Notes: generated from the sequence alone by a model not told the origin. DNA of 42,987 nucleotides from Thermoanaerobaculia bacterium (GCA_017883205.1 JADGNZ010000053.1:1-42987), one strand, 5' to 3'; shown: positions 19,897 to 28,257, counted from the first letter of the stretch. A program made the numbers and translations.

Positions 19897-21363
19897 ATGG
19901 GGTCTCACAAGAGTAGGGATGACGAGATCTACGAGCAGGGCGTCCATGACGGCCAGCAGGCCGGTGCTCTGGACCAGTTCAGTCACTCTCTGGTGAAGGG
20001 CTACTCGACGAACCCCCGTGAGAACGAAATCTACAATCGCGGGTACGAGTACGGTGTCAGCCACCGGCCAGCCGCCGCCGAGCCGCCCCCCACGCCTCCC
20101 GAACGGTTTCGCGACCGGACTGTTCGCAGCGACACGGACTCCTCCTCGGAAAACTCCAGCGGTTGCGGTCAGGTGATCGCCATTCTGATCGGCGTTGGCA
20201 TTGCCATCGCTGTCGCTCTTTGGCTGCTCGCCAATGTCGTCCTTCCGGTCGGGCTGCTCAACTCAGCGGTGATCTTCACGATCCTGGCTGTGGTCTACAA
20301 AGAACGGAAGACTCTCTTCGCCTGCCTGGCGCTCGCCGGTGCGGGCTACATGCTTGTCGACATCTCCAACGGTTGGCTCTCGGCGAACTTTGTCAGTCAC
20401 GTCGTGCATGACGCATCGTGGCTGACCGGCTTTGTGTACCTGAACGCGGCCGCGGCGGGTGCGAGTACCTGGATATTGGTTGTGCCACTGGTCATGAAGG
20501 CCTCCTCGGAGGCCGACCAGCTCAAGACAAGGCTCCTCACCGGCGGAGCGATCGCGGCCATTGTTGTGGTGGCGTTCATCCCGCCCCTCGTCTACGCATT
20601 CACTCCAAACCCGTTTCGCACGCCACCTTTGGAGTCCACAACCGCCTCCGCGACACATACCCCGGGTGACGAAGGGCCGTCGCTCGCCTCGGTCGTGCCG
20701 TCTCCCGGCGCGGCAGGCGAGACGGTTTCACAGTTTGTAGGAACCTGGCGGCGGCCAAAGAGGGAGGGCATGGAGACCGGTTACCTCGGTATTGCCAAGC
20801 GCTCCGACGGCACGTTCAGCGTTGCATCGATGAGCATCGTCGACGGGCATTTCAAGCCGGATGGTCCGCCGATACTCGTGGAGGGAAGGCGTGTTGGTGG
20901 GGCCTTTTCGAACGTGCGGTTTAAGAAGGGGCACCTGTACGCGAAATACCGTTACCGCGGTATCGACTCGAACTGGGAGGAGAATTACGACCTGACGCTC
21001 GAAGGGATCCAGACGATTGTCTGTACGATCACGGGGAAAGAAGGCAAGGTCGTCCAACTGCTTCACCGAGAGGACGCAACATCTCCAGACACACCTTCCG
21101 CCCCTGCCACAACCAGTCCCGATCCCTCGATAAGCCCGCCCACCTCCGTGGAAAACGTCCTGGCAGATCAAGCCGTCATTGACGACCCTGACGGATACAC
21201 CAATGTCCGCTCGGGACGATCCAGCTCGAGCCCCATAGTCGCCGTCGTTCGCGCAGGCGAGGTATTCTCAACGTCCCGGCAAGCGGGAAACTGGTGGCAA
21301 GTCAAGACAGCGTCTGGTCAGGTTGGGTTCATGTACGCGTCGAAGATTCGTCTCAAACAGTAG
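19897..21363 (+). CDS. Membrane protein with C-terminal SH3b domain
   Basis: A 488-residue protein with an excellent GGGAGGA ribosome binding site. The N-terminus has two related short motifs, D-E-I-Y-E-Q-G-V-H-D-G and N-E-I-Y-N-R-G-Y-E-Y-G. About five or six membrane helices lie at roughly residues 90-235, followed by a proline/serine linker, a beta-rich region (~270-390) and a bacterial SH3 domain (~420-488, starting V-I-D-D-P-D-G-Y-T-N-V-R-S-G). SH3b domains usually bind cell-wall peptides, so the tail is probably periplasmic. Function unknown. Confidence 0.7.
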   Translation: MGSHKSRDDEIYEQGVHDGQQAGALDQFSHSLVKGYSTNPRENEIYNRGYEYGVSHRPAAAEPPPTPPERFRDRTVRSDTDSSSENSSGCGQVIAILIGVGIAIAVALWLLANVVLPVGLLNSAVIFTILAVVYKERKTLFACLALAGAGYMLVDISNGWLSANFVSHVVHDASWLTGFVYLNAAAAGASTWILVVPLVMKASSEADQLKTRLLTGGAIAAIVVVAFIPPLVYAFTPNPFRTPPLESTTASATHTPGDEGPSLASVVPSPGAAGETVSQFVGTWRRPKREGMETGYLGIAKRSDGTFSVASMSIVDGHFKPDGPPILVEGRRVGGAFSNVRFKKGHLYAKYRYRGIDSNWEENYDLTLEGIQTIVCTITGKEGKVVQLLHREDATSPDTPSAPATTSPDPSISPPTSVENVLADQAVIDDPDGYTNVRSGRSSSSPIVAVVRAGEVFSTSRQAGNWWQVKTASGQVGFMYASKIRLKQ

Positions 21364-21427
21364 CGCCACAGTGTCCCCGACGCCGCTCATCTTCATCTCT
21401 CCGTAGTGCTGCTTCCTCCTCCGACTC

Positions 21428-21803
21428 CTACGCTCTTCTTGATTTCTTCACGATGGTTAGCCCGCTGCCATCCGAGTTGTGCAGGTCCAGGAAGACTTCG
21501 TCTTTGCTTTTTAGAACCGCGCGGATCGTACCGCTCGGATCAAGGAACGGGATGACTTGACTCCCCGGCTTCTTTCGGAGCGCCCGGGCGGCAATCGACC
21601 ATACCGCTCCGAGCAGGATCATCCCGAGCGGAGAGGGATGCGCCAGTTCTCGGACCGCAGAGAACACTCCCGAGGTATGAGCAATCTCGCATATGTAGGT
21701 CCAGTTGTGGGCGGCTTCGAATGGTCTCCCACAGGGAACCCACCGCAATCGAAAAGTAGCCGCCCCCTTGTTGTTGCGCCACCGCAATCAGGCGATCTCT
21801 CAT
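21428..21803 (-). pseudogene. Frameshifted small membrane protein gene
   Basis: On the minus strand a GGAGG ribosome binding site precedes ATG 21803 and M-R-D-R-L-I-A-V-A-Q-Q-Q-G-G-G-Y. Near 21725 the coding signal seems to move to another frame, which continues through a hydrophobic segment M-I-L-L-G-A-V-W-S-I-A-A-R-A-L and ends at 21428. Neither frame alone has both a good start and a sensible end. It may be a real frameshift, a sequencing error, or two shadow frames. Confidence 0.4.
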
Positions 21804-22508
21804 GATGGCCTCCGCTCGGCTAGTTGACGCTGGCCGATGAGTGAACGCACCTTGACGCGTAGAGTTGGAACAGGTGCGCTCGCCGATCGGCAACCGTCGC
21901 GGGGAGGGTTAGAGCTAAGCTGGCTACAGCGGAGCCCTATGATCTGAGCGAGACATCAACTCTCAGCTTTCTGCAGAGAGGACGTCATGCGTCATCAGAG
22001 ACCTTGGCGACTTAGGCGGATGGTCTAAGTTTTCGGATACGCATACTTCACCTGGGCTGGTGCAAGCGCGATCTGTAAATGCTCCGGCGATGATAGCACA
22101 GGTCAAAACCAACACAGGCGCTCAGGTCTTTCTCCGCACTTAGTCGCAGATGGAAACCTCAGCCTTCGACCTTCGGAGAAAGCCGCGCCAAGCAAGTACC
22201 TCATGCTTGAAAAAGCGGATGCCGCCGATGAGGCACTCGCCGAAGAATCTGCCCTCATGCATCCACCCGAGAAGCAGGGGACCCCTGCGAAGATCAGTAC
22301 GGATAGGATCAACGTTGGGGTCAGGTGGAAAGTGACGACGAACGGATCCTGCCAGCTACCCGGTTCCAGTTTCGTCACTTTCACTTTCGAGCTGACCCCC
22401 CACTCGGGACTAGGAGTCAGCCGCCGACTTTCCCGCTGATCTCCGGGTGGGAAAGAACGAGGCTTGGCCGTCAAAAAGAGAAACAACCTAGGCTCAAAGG
22501 AGGCGTTT
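21804..22508. other. Gene-poor intergenic region
   Basis: About 700 bases without a supported gene; open frames here have no ribosome binding sites. The only structure seen is the palindromic-ended repeat at 22317-22400, listed separately. The AAAGGAGG at 22496-22503 belongs to the following gene. Confidence 0.5.
22317..22400. repeat. Dispersed palindromic-ended element
   Basis: The left end GGGGTCAGGTGGAAAGTGAC is mirrored by the right end GTCACTTTC...GAGCTGACCCCC, with a central CCAGCTACCCGGTTCCAGTT. A diverged copy lies at 19675-19752. It is a short non-coding repeat of about 84 bases with MITE-like ends. Confidence 0.7.
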
Positions 22509-23495
22509 GTGTTCCGCTCATTCCGCTCGATCTTACTCGCCCTCATCACTTCGCTGGCGGCTTCGCTGCTTGCGACCGTGAGCGCGGCACCAATCTGCGC
22601 CTACAGCGGGCCCGCGAAGAGTCTGCCCTTGACGAAAGCGGGCAACCTGAACCTCAAAGCCCTCGGAACACCCGAATACCTCCGCATCATCGGCTGCGGT
22701 GGCGGAGGCGGTGGCGCCGGCGCTCGGCGCGCTCCCAACACAGGTCTTGCAGCCTCTGGAGCAGGCGGTGCCGGGACTACTGTGATCTCCTATTTCTACG
22801 GTCCCACGGATGCAACTACGCTATTGCCGGTTACGTTCACATCCGACGGCATGGGTGGTTGCGGTGGCGCGCAGGATCACAACCACTGTCCGCATATACC
22901 GCCCGGAGGAGGCGTCCCGGACGCCGGGGAATCGGGCCGTCCCGGCATGACCGTCACGATTGGCGATTACAACTTCCCAGGAGGAGATCCAGGCACCTGG
23001 CCTGACGCGGTCGGCGTTTCCCTAGGCGGAAAGCACACCTTCGCAGGCGGTGGTGGTGGTGCCTCCGGTATCGCCGGCGCGAGACCGGGAAGCGACGCGG
23101 GCAGTCATAAAGGCGGCGCAGCAGGCACGAGCGGCGCGGGACCGGGAGGCAACGGCGGCAATCCCGGAGGCGGAGGTGGCGCTTCCTCCGCGAGTGATGG
23201 AGGTCAAGGTGGAAGGGCCGGTGCCGGTGACGGGAACCCCCAAGGCGCTGCTAACAACGCCGAAGACGGCAAGAGCGGCGGAGCCTGCGCGGGCGGTGGC
23301 GGAGGTGGCGGAGCCGCTGGCGGAACGTTCCAAGGCGCCAACGGTGGAGATGGCGGCGAATCGTGGATCGTGATCTACAACATTGGCAACAAGGTGGAGT
23401 ACGAGGCAAAGTCGACGGAATCTGCCGCCGCCGAAGTTGCCATGCTCGGGCATCCGTGCGGGTACCTCAATATCACGACGCCAGAACACCCATAG
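22509..23495 (+). CDS. Glycine-rich exported protein
   Basis: A 328-residue protein from GTG 22509, fixed by AAAGGAGG at 22496-22503; a TTG at 22464 is less likely. A Sec signal peptide (M-F-R-S-F-R, hydrophobic core, cleavage near T-V-S-A-A, residue 27) is followed by long glycine-rich stretches with G-G-A-G, G-G-N-G-G and poly-Gly runs, a few cysteines, and a C-terminal strand E-S-W-I-V-I-Y-N-I. The pattern resembles glycine-rich surface proteins with polyglycine-II-like folding. It is probably extracellular; function unknown. A strong hairpin follows at 23560. Confidence 0.75.
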   Translation: MFRSFRSILLALITSLAASLLATVSAAPICAYSGPAKSLPLTKAGNLNLKALGTPEYLRIIGCGGGGGGAGARRAPNTGLAASGAGGAGTTVISYFYGPTDATTLLPVTFTSDGMGGCGGAQDHNHCPHIPPGGGVPDAGESGRPGMTVTIGDYNFPGGDPGTWPDAVGVSLGGKHTFAGGGGGASGIAGARPGSDAGSHKGGAAGTSGAGPGGNGGNPGGGGGASSASDGGQGGRAGAGDGNPQGAANNAEDGKSGGACAGGGGGGGAAGGTFQGANGGDGGESWIVIYNIGNKVEYEAKSTESAAAEVAMLGHPCGYLNITTPEHP

Positions 23496-23559
23496 GGCAA
23501 CAATTGAGTGTCGCAGGTAACTCTGGAGATCGGATCAACCGCAACTTTCCAAAAGCACA

Positions 23560-23585
23560 CCGGAGCCCGCTTGCGCGGGCTCCGG
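23560..23585. terminator. Strong hairpin between convergent genes
   Basis: CCGGAGCCCGC and GCGGGCTCCGG form an 11-bp perfect stem around a TTGC loop. No clean T-run follows on either strand (CTTGCTGCTTG on plus). It lies between the converging glycine-rich protein gene and the protease operon, so a bidirectional terminator is likely. Confidence 0.7.
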
Positions 23586-23736
23586 CTTGCTGCTTGTGGA
23601 TATCGCCGGCGGCATTGCGGCACGTGGATCGTCTCGATTACGGTTGGCCGTGAGTAACGGCGGGTACGTTTGTGTGACGATACGGCCGGTGCCGGCGGGT
23701 GGGGCTGCTTCATGGTGTTGCTCCTCGGCACTCCGG

Positions 23737-24117
23737 TCAGCCGGCTGGGAGCTTTGGCTCCATCGCGACTGACGGGGGGACATCGCCGGCGAGTTGGTCC
23801 TTCCCTGCTTTGAAGCTTGCGTGCACGTCGTCGAGCGTGATGACGAACGTCGTCACGATCGTGCTCCACGTGCCCGGGATGAACGGAATGGCTGCGATGG
23901 CCACCAGAATCGGACGGACTGCCGCGTAGCTCTTGACGAACCGCTCCGTACGGCTGACCGGGGGCTCGTCGTCGCAGGCGGTTACCTCCACCTCGGGACT
24001 CCACGGCTCCCTGATGGGCGACGTGAGTGCGTCCATATAGACGTCGTTGATGTGGGCGTTGATGCTCTCGAACGAGAGCGCGTTGTTTTCCTTGCGGTGC
24101 TGTTGACCTGTGCTCAT
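23737..24117 (-). CDS. Hypothetical protein downstream of M4 protease
   Basis: A 126-residue protein from ATG 24117 with AAAGGAA upstream. The first 70 residues are polar and acidic; a hydrophobic stretch R-P-I-L-V-A-I-A-A-I-P-F-I-P-G near residues 73-90 could be a membrane segment or an amphipathic helix. Emfourin-type inhibitors often follow protealysin-like protease genes, but I see no emfourin similarity here. It is the last gene of a three-gene minus-strand unit. Confidence 0.55.
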   Translation of the reverse strand: MSTGQQHRKENNALSFESINAHINDVYMDALTSPIREPWSPEVEVTACDDEPPVSRTERFVKSYAAVRPILVAIAAIPFIPGTWSTIVTTFVITLDDVHASFKAGKDQLAGDVPPSVAMEPKLPAG

Positions 24118-24197
24118 TAATTGTTCCTTTTCGTATCGGTTAGGCGCGGGCGTGTCGCCACGCTGCGCGGGTTGGTTGTTGGTGGACTGGAAACGGG

Positions 24198-25325
24198 TCA
24201 TGGGTGCATCCAGGGCGCGGGACGGCTGCGCCACCTGATCCAGCTTCGCTCTTTTGAGGTCTTCCGCATCAGCGCTTTCGGCGCTGGCAATCCGACCTGC
24301 GACCACGCGTCGTACACGGCGATTTGCACCGCGCCGCCGAAACCGAACAGGCTCCCGGCGGCCTTGACTGTGGCATTAGCAAAATCCTGGAAACCGGCGC
24401 CCGGGAACAACTGCACCGTCAGAACGAGGTACCAGATTTGGCCGAGAACCAGCCAGACGTCACCGCCGATGGCGATCGCGGCGAGATAGAAGGCGTGATT
24501 CGGGATCCCCGAGTTGATGTGCACGCCTCCGTTGTCCTGGGGTGAGTTGACGTAGCCGCGCATGTGCGCCGGCTGCGGATCGCGCCCGAGGGCGGGGTCG
24601 TCGTAGGCGGTGCCAGGCGCTTTCATGGAGCGGATGGCGTCGCCGTGGACGTCAGGCCCGAGGAGACCCTTGCCGATGAGCCAGTCGGACTGCGATGCGG
24701 TCTGGCCAAGCGCCCATTGCTTGACCATGATCCCGAACGCATCCGAGATGTGCTCGTTGAGGGCCCCGGACTGATTGAGATACTCGAGCCTTGCCGTGTT
24801 CTGCGTGATGCCGTGGGTCAGCTCGTGAGCGATCACGTCGACGTCGATCGTGAAGCGGTTGAAGATCTTCCCGTCGCCGTCGCCGTAGATCATCTGCTTT
24901 CCGTCCCACATGGCGTTCTCGAACTGCTCGCCGTAGTGGATCGTCGAGATGAGCGGCATGCCCTTGCCATCGATCGAGTTGCGACGGAAGACCCGGGAGT
25001 AGAAGTCATAGGTGATGCCGGAGCCGTCGAATGCTTCGTTGGCCTCGATATCGGTACTGCCTGTGTGGCGCTCGTCCAGGACCAATTTGCCCGGGAGCGT
25101 GTGGTTGTGATTGGCGTCGTAGACGTAGCGGCGCCTTCTGCTGCTGAGTACGGCCGCACCGTTTGGCACGGGGGCGGCGGCGTGGGAACGGTACTGCACG
25201 ATCTGAACGGATTGCCGTAGTGTGGCGGAGACGTTCACCCGCACGTCGTGGTCCCCATGCCGGGCCAGGTGCCGCAACATATGCGGCGGAATGGCCGTAC
25301 AAGCCTGGTGATGTATGTTTTGCAT
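24198..25325 (-). CDS. Protealysin-like M4 metalloprotease
   Basis: A 375-residue thermolysin-family (M4) zinc protease. Zinc ligands and catalytic residues are intact: H-E-L-T-H at 167-171, G-A-L-N-E-H-I-S-D at 187-195 with Glu191 as third ligand, and G-G-V-H-I-N-S-G-I with His269. There is no signal peptide; the short prosequence holds I-P-P-H-M-L at 12-17, the motif of protealysin-like enzymes. It may act inside the cell or be exported in a non-classical way. AAGGAG precedes ATG 25325. The last ~25 residues are unusually basic. It is flanked by two unknown genes in the same direction. Confidence 0.9.
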   Translation of the reverse strand: MQNIHHQACTAIPPHMLRHLARHGDHDVRVNVSATLRQSVQIVQYRSHAAAPVPNGAAVLSSRRRRYVYDANHNHTLPGKLVLDERHTGSTDIEANEAFDGSGITYDFYSRVFRRNSIDGKGMPLISTIHYGEQFENAMWDGKQMIYGDGDGKIFNRFTIDVDVIAHELTHGITQNTARLEYLNQSGALNEHISDAFGIMVKQWALGQTASQSDWLIGKGLLGPDVHGDAIRSMKAPGTAYDDPALGRDPQPAHMRGYVNSPQDNGGVHINSGIPNHAFYLAAIAIGGDVWLVLGQIWYLVLTVQLFPGAGFQDFANATVKAAGSLFGFGGAVQIAVYDAWSQVGLPAPKALMRKTSKERSWIRWRSRPAPWMHP

Positions 25326-25371
25326 GACACGAAACTCCTTTTCTTAGCGGTTTAGGTGGTTGGCGTGTTGC

Positions 25372-25399
25372 GCACGGCCGCGTTCTCGCGCGGCCGTGC
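25372..25399 (-). other. Strong intercistronic hairpin
   Basis: GCACGGCCGCG at 25372-25382 pairs with CGCGGCCGTGC at 25389-25399 (11 bp, six-base loop). It lies between the 178-residue protein gene and the protease gene. There is no T-run on the minus strand, so it may limit or process the shared transcript rather than end it. Confidence 0.65.
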
Positions 25400-25419
25400 G
25401 GGTTTCTACTGCACGCGTG

Positions 25420-25956
25420 TTACTGGTTGGTGGGCGGGGGCACCTCCTTCTTCTTCAGAGGCCGGCCCGGACGACCCAGGTCGCGCTTCATGATCTTCGC
25501 GAGCGACGCGACGGAAGCGCTGCTGGCATCGCGGCCGAGACCTTTGGCGACTGCATAGACTTGCAGACCCTGGAAGACGGCTTTCGCCTTCCGGGTGGCG
25601 CAACTGAACTTGAGATTCGTCAGAAAGAGCTCCACCTGGTCGATGACCGAACGGAAGGCGTCCAGGTACTGCAGCGTGTCGCGGGCTTCGACGACGTCGA
25701 ACTTGTTGATGACCTGCAGTTGCGGATCCTTCTCGACCGAGGTGAGCACCGTGGAGACGAAGTCGTTCGGAAACCGCGAATGGGTTTCAACGAATACCGC
25801 CGTGGATGCATGCTTTTCCTCGAGCATGGGGATCTGGGCAATGGCAGCGACGAAGGCATCGAGAAACTGCTTCGCTACCTCCTGATAGTGTGTGGTGGTC
25901 GGCGTGACGGGCTCCTGGCCCGGCGACGTCACACCACTGGCAATGGTGTCAGACAT
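25420..25956 (-). CDS. Hypothetical protein upstream of M4 protease
   Basis: A 178-residue soluble protein from ATG 25956, preceded by AAGGAGAAC. Residues ~25-120 are mostly helical (F-L-D-A-F-V-A-A-I-A-Q-I-P-M-L, then Y-L-D-A-F-R-S-V-I-D-Q-V-E-L-F-L), and the tail is basic and proline-rich (R-P-G-R-P-L-K-K-K-E-V-P-P-P). No family is recognised. As the first gene of the protease unit it could be a regulator, substrate or inhibitor. Confidence 0.6.
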   Translation of the reverse strand: MSDTIASGVTSPGQEPVTPTTTHYQEVAKQFLDAFVAAIAQIPMLEEKHASTAVFVETHSRFPNDFVSTVLTSVEKDPQLQVINKFDVVEARDTLQYLDAFRSVIDQVELFLTNLKFSCATRKAKAVFQGLQVYAVAKGLGRDASSASVASLAKIMKRDLGRPGRPLKKKEVPPPTNQ

Positions 25957-26355
25957 GATTTGTTCTCCTTATCCTTGGTAAAACCGGACGTAAGACGCTA
26001 CGCGCGCTTACGGCGGCGGGTGGCACCGCGGAGCAATGGCCGTTGCGCCGCGGGCGTTGGGGCAATGGTGCGCACATGCCCTGAAAAATCGAGTCGATAC
26101 TGTGTATACGAAGAGGGTTTCGCGAAAGTGTCGGTACAATTGTTAAACTATCGCTACAGGCACGAATCTCATTACTTAGGGAATTGTGCGTAAGAACGCA
26201 CCGCGAGGCCTGGCTGGAGGGAAAGTTCGGGCGCTGAAGCTGGACGACGCTCTCTCGCGGAGAGGTCTGCACCCGCCGGAATCCGGGTTGTCCTCTCGAA
26301 AGATGGTCCGCACGTGTTTCGGGATGGGTCTTACGTATTTCAAAAATGGGGCCGG
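25957..26355. other. Upstream region of the protease operon
   Basis: No gene is supported here. The region between the 42-bp array and the protease operon should hold the operon's promoter on the minus strand, but no clear -10/-35 pair is visible. The AT-rich stretch at 26090-26190 is the best place for it. Short open frames on the plus strand lack ribosome binding sites. Confidence 0.4.
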
Positions 26356-26770
26356 ATCGATTTCGGTGGGGTTTCCACTCGTGAAATAGTGTCGAAACCA
26401 ATTTCGGTAGTCGTATTGGCTCCTGAAACTGAGTCGGGACCAATTTCGGTAGTCGTTTTGACTACTGAAATTAGGTCGGGACCAATTTCGGTAGTCGTTT
26501 TGACTACTGAATTTAGGTCGCGACCAATTTCGGTAGTCGTTTTGACTACTGAAATTAGGTCGGGACCAATTTCAGTAGTCGTTTTGACTCCTGAAATTAG
26601 GTCGGGACCAATTTCAGTAGTCGTTTTGACTACTGAAATTAGGTCGGGACCAATTTCGGTAGTCGTTTTGACTACTGAAATTGGGTCGGGACCAATTTCG
26701 GTAGTGGTTTTGACTCGTGAAATGGGGTGGAGACCAACTTCGGCAGTGATTTTCGCCTTATTGAAATAGC
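26356..26770. repeat. Tandem array of ~10 hairpin units, 42 bp each
   Basis: Units start at 26356 and then every 42 bases from 26397 to 26733. The typical unit is ACCAATTTCGGTAGTC-GTTTT-GACTACTGAAATTAGGTCGG. Within it AATTTCRGTAGTC pairs with GACTACTGAAATT, a 13-bp stem with a five-base loop; the unit at 26607 is perfect. End units are more diverged. Because the period is a multiple of three and each unit is near-palindromic, both strands are open and encode similar 14-residue repeats (P-I-S-V-V-V-L-T-T-E-I-R-S-G on plus, L-I-S-V-V-K-T-T-T-E-I-G-P-D on minus). There is no spacer, so it is not a CRISPR array. Confidence 0.9.
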
Positions 26771-26998
26771 GTCCGGACCTTTTTCGGCAGGAGTTGACCT
26801 TTTTTGAGGACGGCTGAAGGTTCGGCCCCTCCACCCGGGGGCGCGGACGCGCAGTCGAAGGGCGCGCGGTTCCTGACGCGCGCGTCGGGCTCGCGCTCGC
26901 AGCGGCGGGACGCCGCCCGGCCAGCCGCCGGGACGGCGGCGTTCCACTCGTGATGGCCATGAGTGTGGCAACCTTGCCGGCCACTTACGGATCGCGTC

Positions 26999-27277
26999 TC
27001 ATTCCCCGGCACTCCCCTCGGCTCCTCCCCCCGCATCCGAGAGCGCTGCGGTTTGCAGCGACGCTTCAATGATGGCGGTGAGGATTCCCGAGCGGGTGAT
27101 CCATTTGCCTTGCTGCGCGCGTATCTCGACGGCCAAGTGATCAAGCTGCTCGAGTTGGCCCTTCACGAGGGAGACCGTGATCGAGAGGTACGGCCCCGGC
27201 AGAACGGATCGCCCACCCTCCTTCGCGCGGCGCGACGCACCATCCCGTTTCTCCCTCCCCCGCTTTTTCGTGACCAT
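26999..27277 (-). CDS. Ribbon-helix-helix-like DNA-binding protein
   Basis: A 92-residue basic protein from ATG 27277, with a very good AAGGAGGG ribosome binding site. The central part, L-S-I-T-V-S-L then K-G-Q-L-E-Q-L-D-H-L-A and T-R-S-G-I-L-T-A-I-I-E-A-S-L, has the strand-helix-helix pattern of RHH/CopG regulators; the N-terminus is strongly basic. Such proteins repress promoters or bind centromere-like repeats. It lies directly beside the 42-bp array. Family assignment is by pattern only. Confidence 0.5.
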   Translation of the reverse strand: MVTKKRGREKRDGASRRAKEGGRSVLPGPYLSITVSLVKGQLEQLDHLAVEIRAQQGKWITRSGILTAIIEASLQTAALSDAGGGAEGSAGE

Positions 27278-27306
27278 CGGCCCTCCTTCCCTTCGCGCAC
27301 GCGATC

Positions 27307-27645
27307 TCAATCCGTGAGATGCGCATGACGAAGCTCACTTCCTGGCTGGTCTGCACGCGCGCCTCGATCCGTCGCAGCGCATCGGCGTTCGTTGCGCCGA
27401 GGCTCGGTCGGTTCGCGCGTCACCAGAAGAATCTGTGTGAGCAGCTTCACGAGAGGGGCGTGCGGCGGCGCCCGGCCGTGGCGGCGGAACGTGCGCGAGG
27501 CGCGATCGGTGCCGAACAGCTCTACGACTTCCGAGCCCTCGGCCCGGCCGCCTTCGCGGTAGCCGGCGTCAAGACAGGACTCCACTCCCCGCCTGCACCA
27601 CTCACGCTTACCGCCGGTGAATCCGTTCTCGATTCGATCGAGCAC
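27307..27645 (-). pseudogene. Possible second RHH gene, decayed
   Basis: The frame upstream of and into this ORF reads E-R-V-S-I-G-R-G-T-S-V-L-D-R-I-E-N-G-F, then K-R-E-W-C-R-R-G-V-E-S-C-L-D-A, again an RHH-like strand-helix-helix pattern. The strand part lies before the only usable start (GTG 27645), and no start codon exists between it and an upstream TGA, so the 5' end seems lost. The tail is arginine-rich and may be non-native. The frame ends 29 bases before the intact RHH-like gene. Confidence 0.3.
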
Positions 27646-27773
27646 GCTCGTCCCCCTGCCAATTGAGACGCGCTCAGCCAGGAGGAAGTTACTCGGAAGA
27701 GAAGATCGGTTGCGGCAGGCAACAAAACTGCCTCACCACATTGGCGATAAAATCGCTTTGGTAAGGAGGCCGC

Positions 27774-28040
27774 TTGCGTACCACGACCCTGACATCCAAA
27801 GGGCAGATCACGCTCCCGAAAGACATCCGCGACCGTCTGGCCCTCAAGCAGGGTGACCGATTCCAGGTGGCTATCGGAAGGAATGGGCTGCTGACCCTGG
27901 AGCGCGACCAGACATCGTCAATCGAGCAGGTCCTCGGGATGTTGCATCGGCTCGCGAAGCGCAAACCGGTAACGATCGCCGAGATGGGGGCTGCCGTTCA
28001 CCGGCGCGCGAAGACGAAATACCCAGTGAAGCCCGCTTGA
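27774..28040 (+). CDS. AbrB/MazE-type antitoxin
   Basis: An 88-residue protein from TTG 27774; TAAGGAGG at 27761-27768 fixes the start. The N-terminal 45 residues are a SpoVT/AbrB swapped-hairpin DNA-binding domain: T-L-T-S-K-G-Q-I-T-L-P-K-D-I-R-D-R-L-A-L and G-D-R-F. The C-terminal part (R-K-P-V-T-I-A-E-M) resembles the toxin-wrapping tail of VapB-like antitoxins. The VapC (PIN) toxin expected right downstream is absent; a palindromic element begins about 115 bases later. Confidence 0.85.
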   Translation: MRTTTLTSKGQITLPKDIRDRLALKQGDRFQVAIGRNGLLTLERDQTSSIEQVLGMLHRLAKRKPVTIAEMGAAVHRRAKTKYPVKPA

Positions 28041-28155
28041 TCGATGCCGAATGCCTGCACGTTTCAGGGCGGTCCAGGCTCGGCGTTCGATCTGCGACGA
28101 CGTACTTCACCCAAGCCTTGAACATTGACGAATATCGACCTCCGCCCCGGCTGCA

Positions 28156-28257
28156 CTCGGGCGAGGACGCCCGAGTGCCCGCGGTCGAGACGACCGCACT
28201 CCTTACGACGGAGGAGTGTGGGCGTCTCGCCCGCGGCCATCGGGGCGTCCCGCCTCG
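28156..28257. repeat. GC-rich palindromic element, copy 2
   Basis: Same family as 2176-2303: GGGCGAGGACGCCCGAGTGC, a CCGCGGTCGAGACGACCGCA core and CTCCTTACGACGGAGGAGTG, then GGGCGTCTCGCCCGCGGCC in reverse. A 24-base stretch, 28181-28204, is identical to 41626-41649 inside the permease gene. Confidence 0.8.

Noticed and set aside
26356-26770. The 42-bp array as a CRISPR array
   Set aside because: Units adjoin with no unique spacers, each unit is a full hairpin, and there are no cas genes in the window.
26340-26984. The array as a real repeat protein on either strand
   Set aside because: Openness on both strands follows from the period being a multiple of three and from the near-palindrome; neither frame has a supported start.
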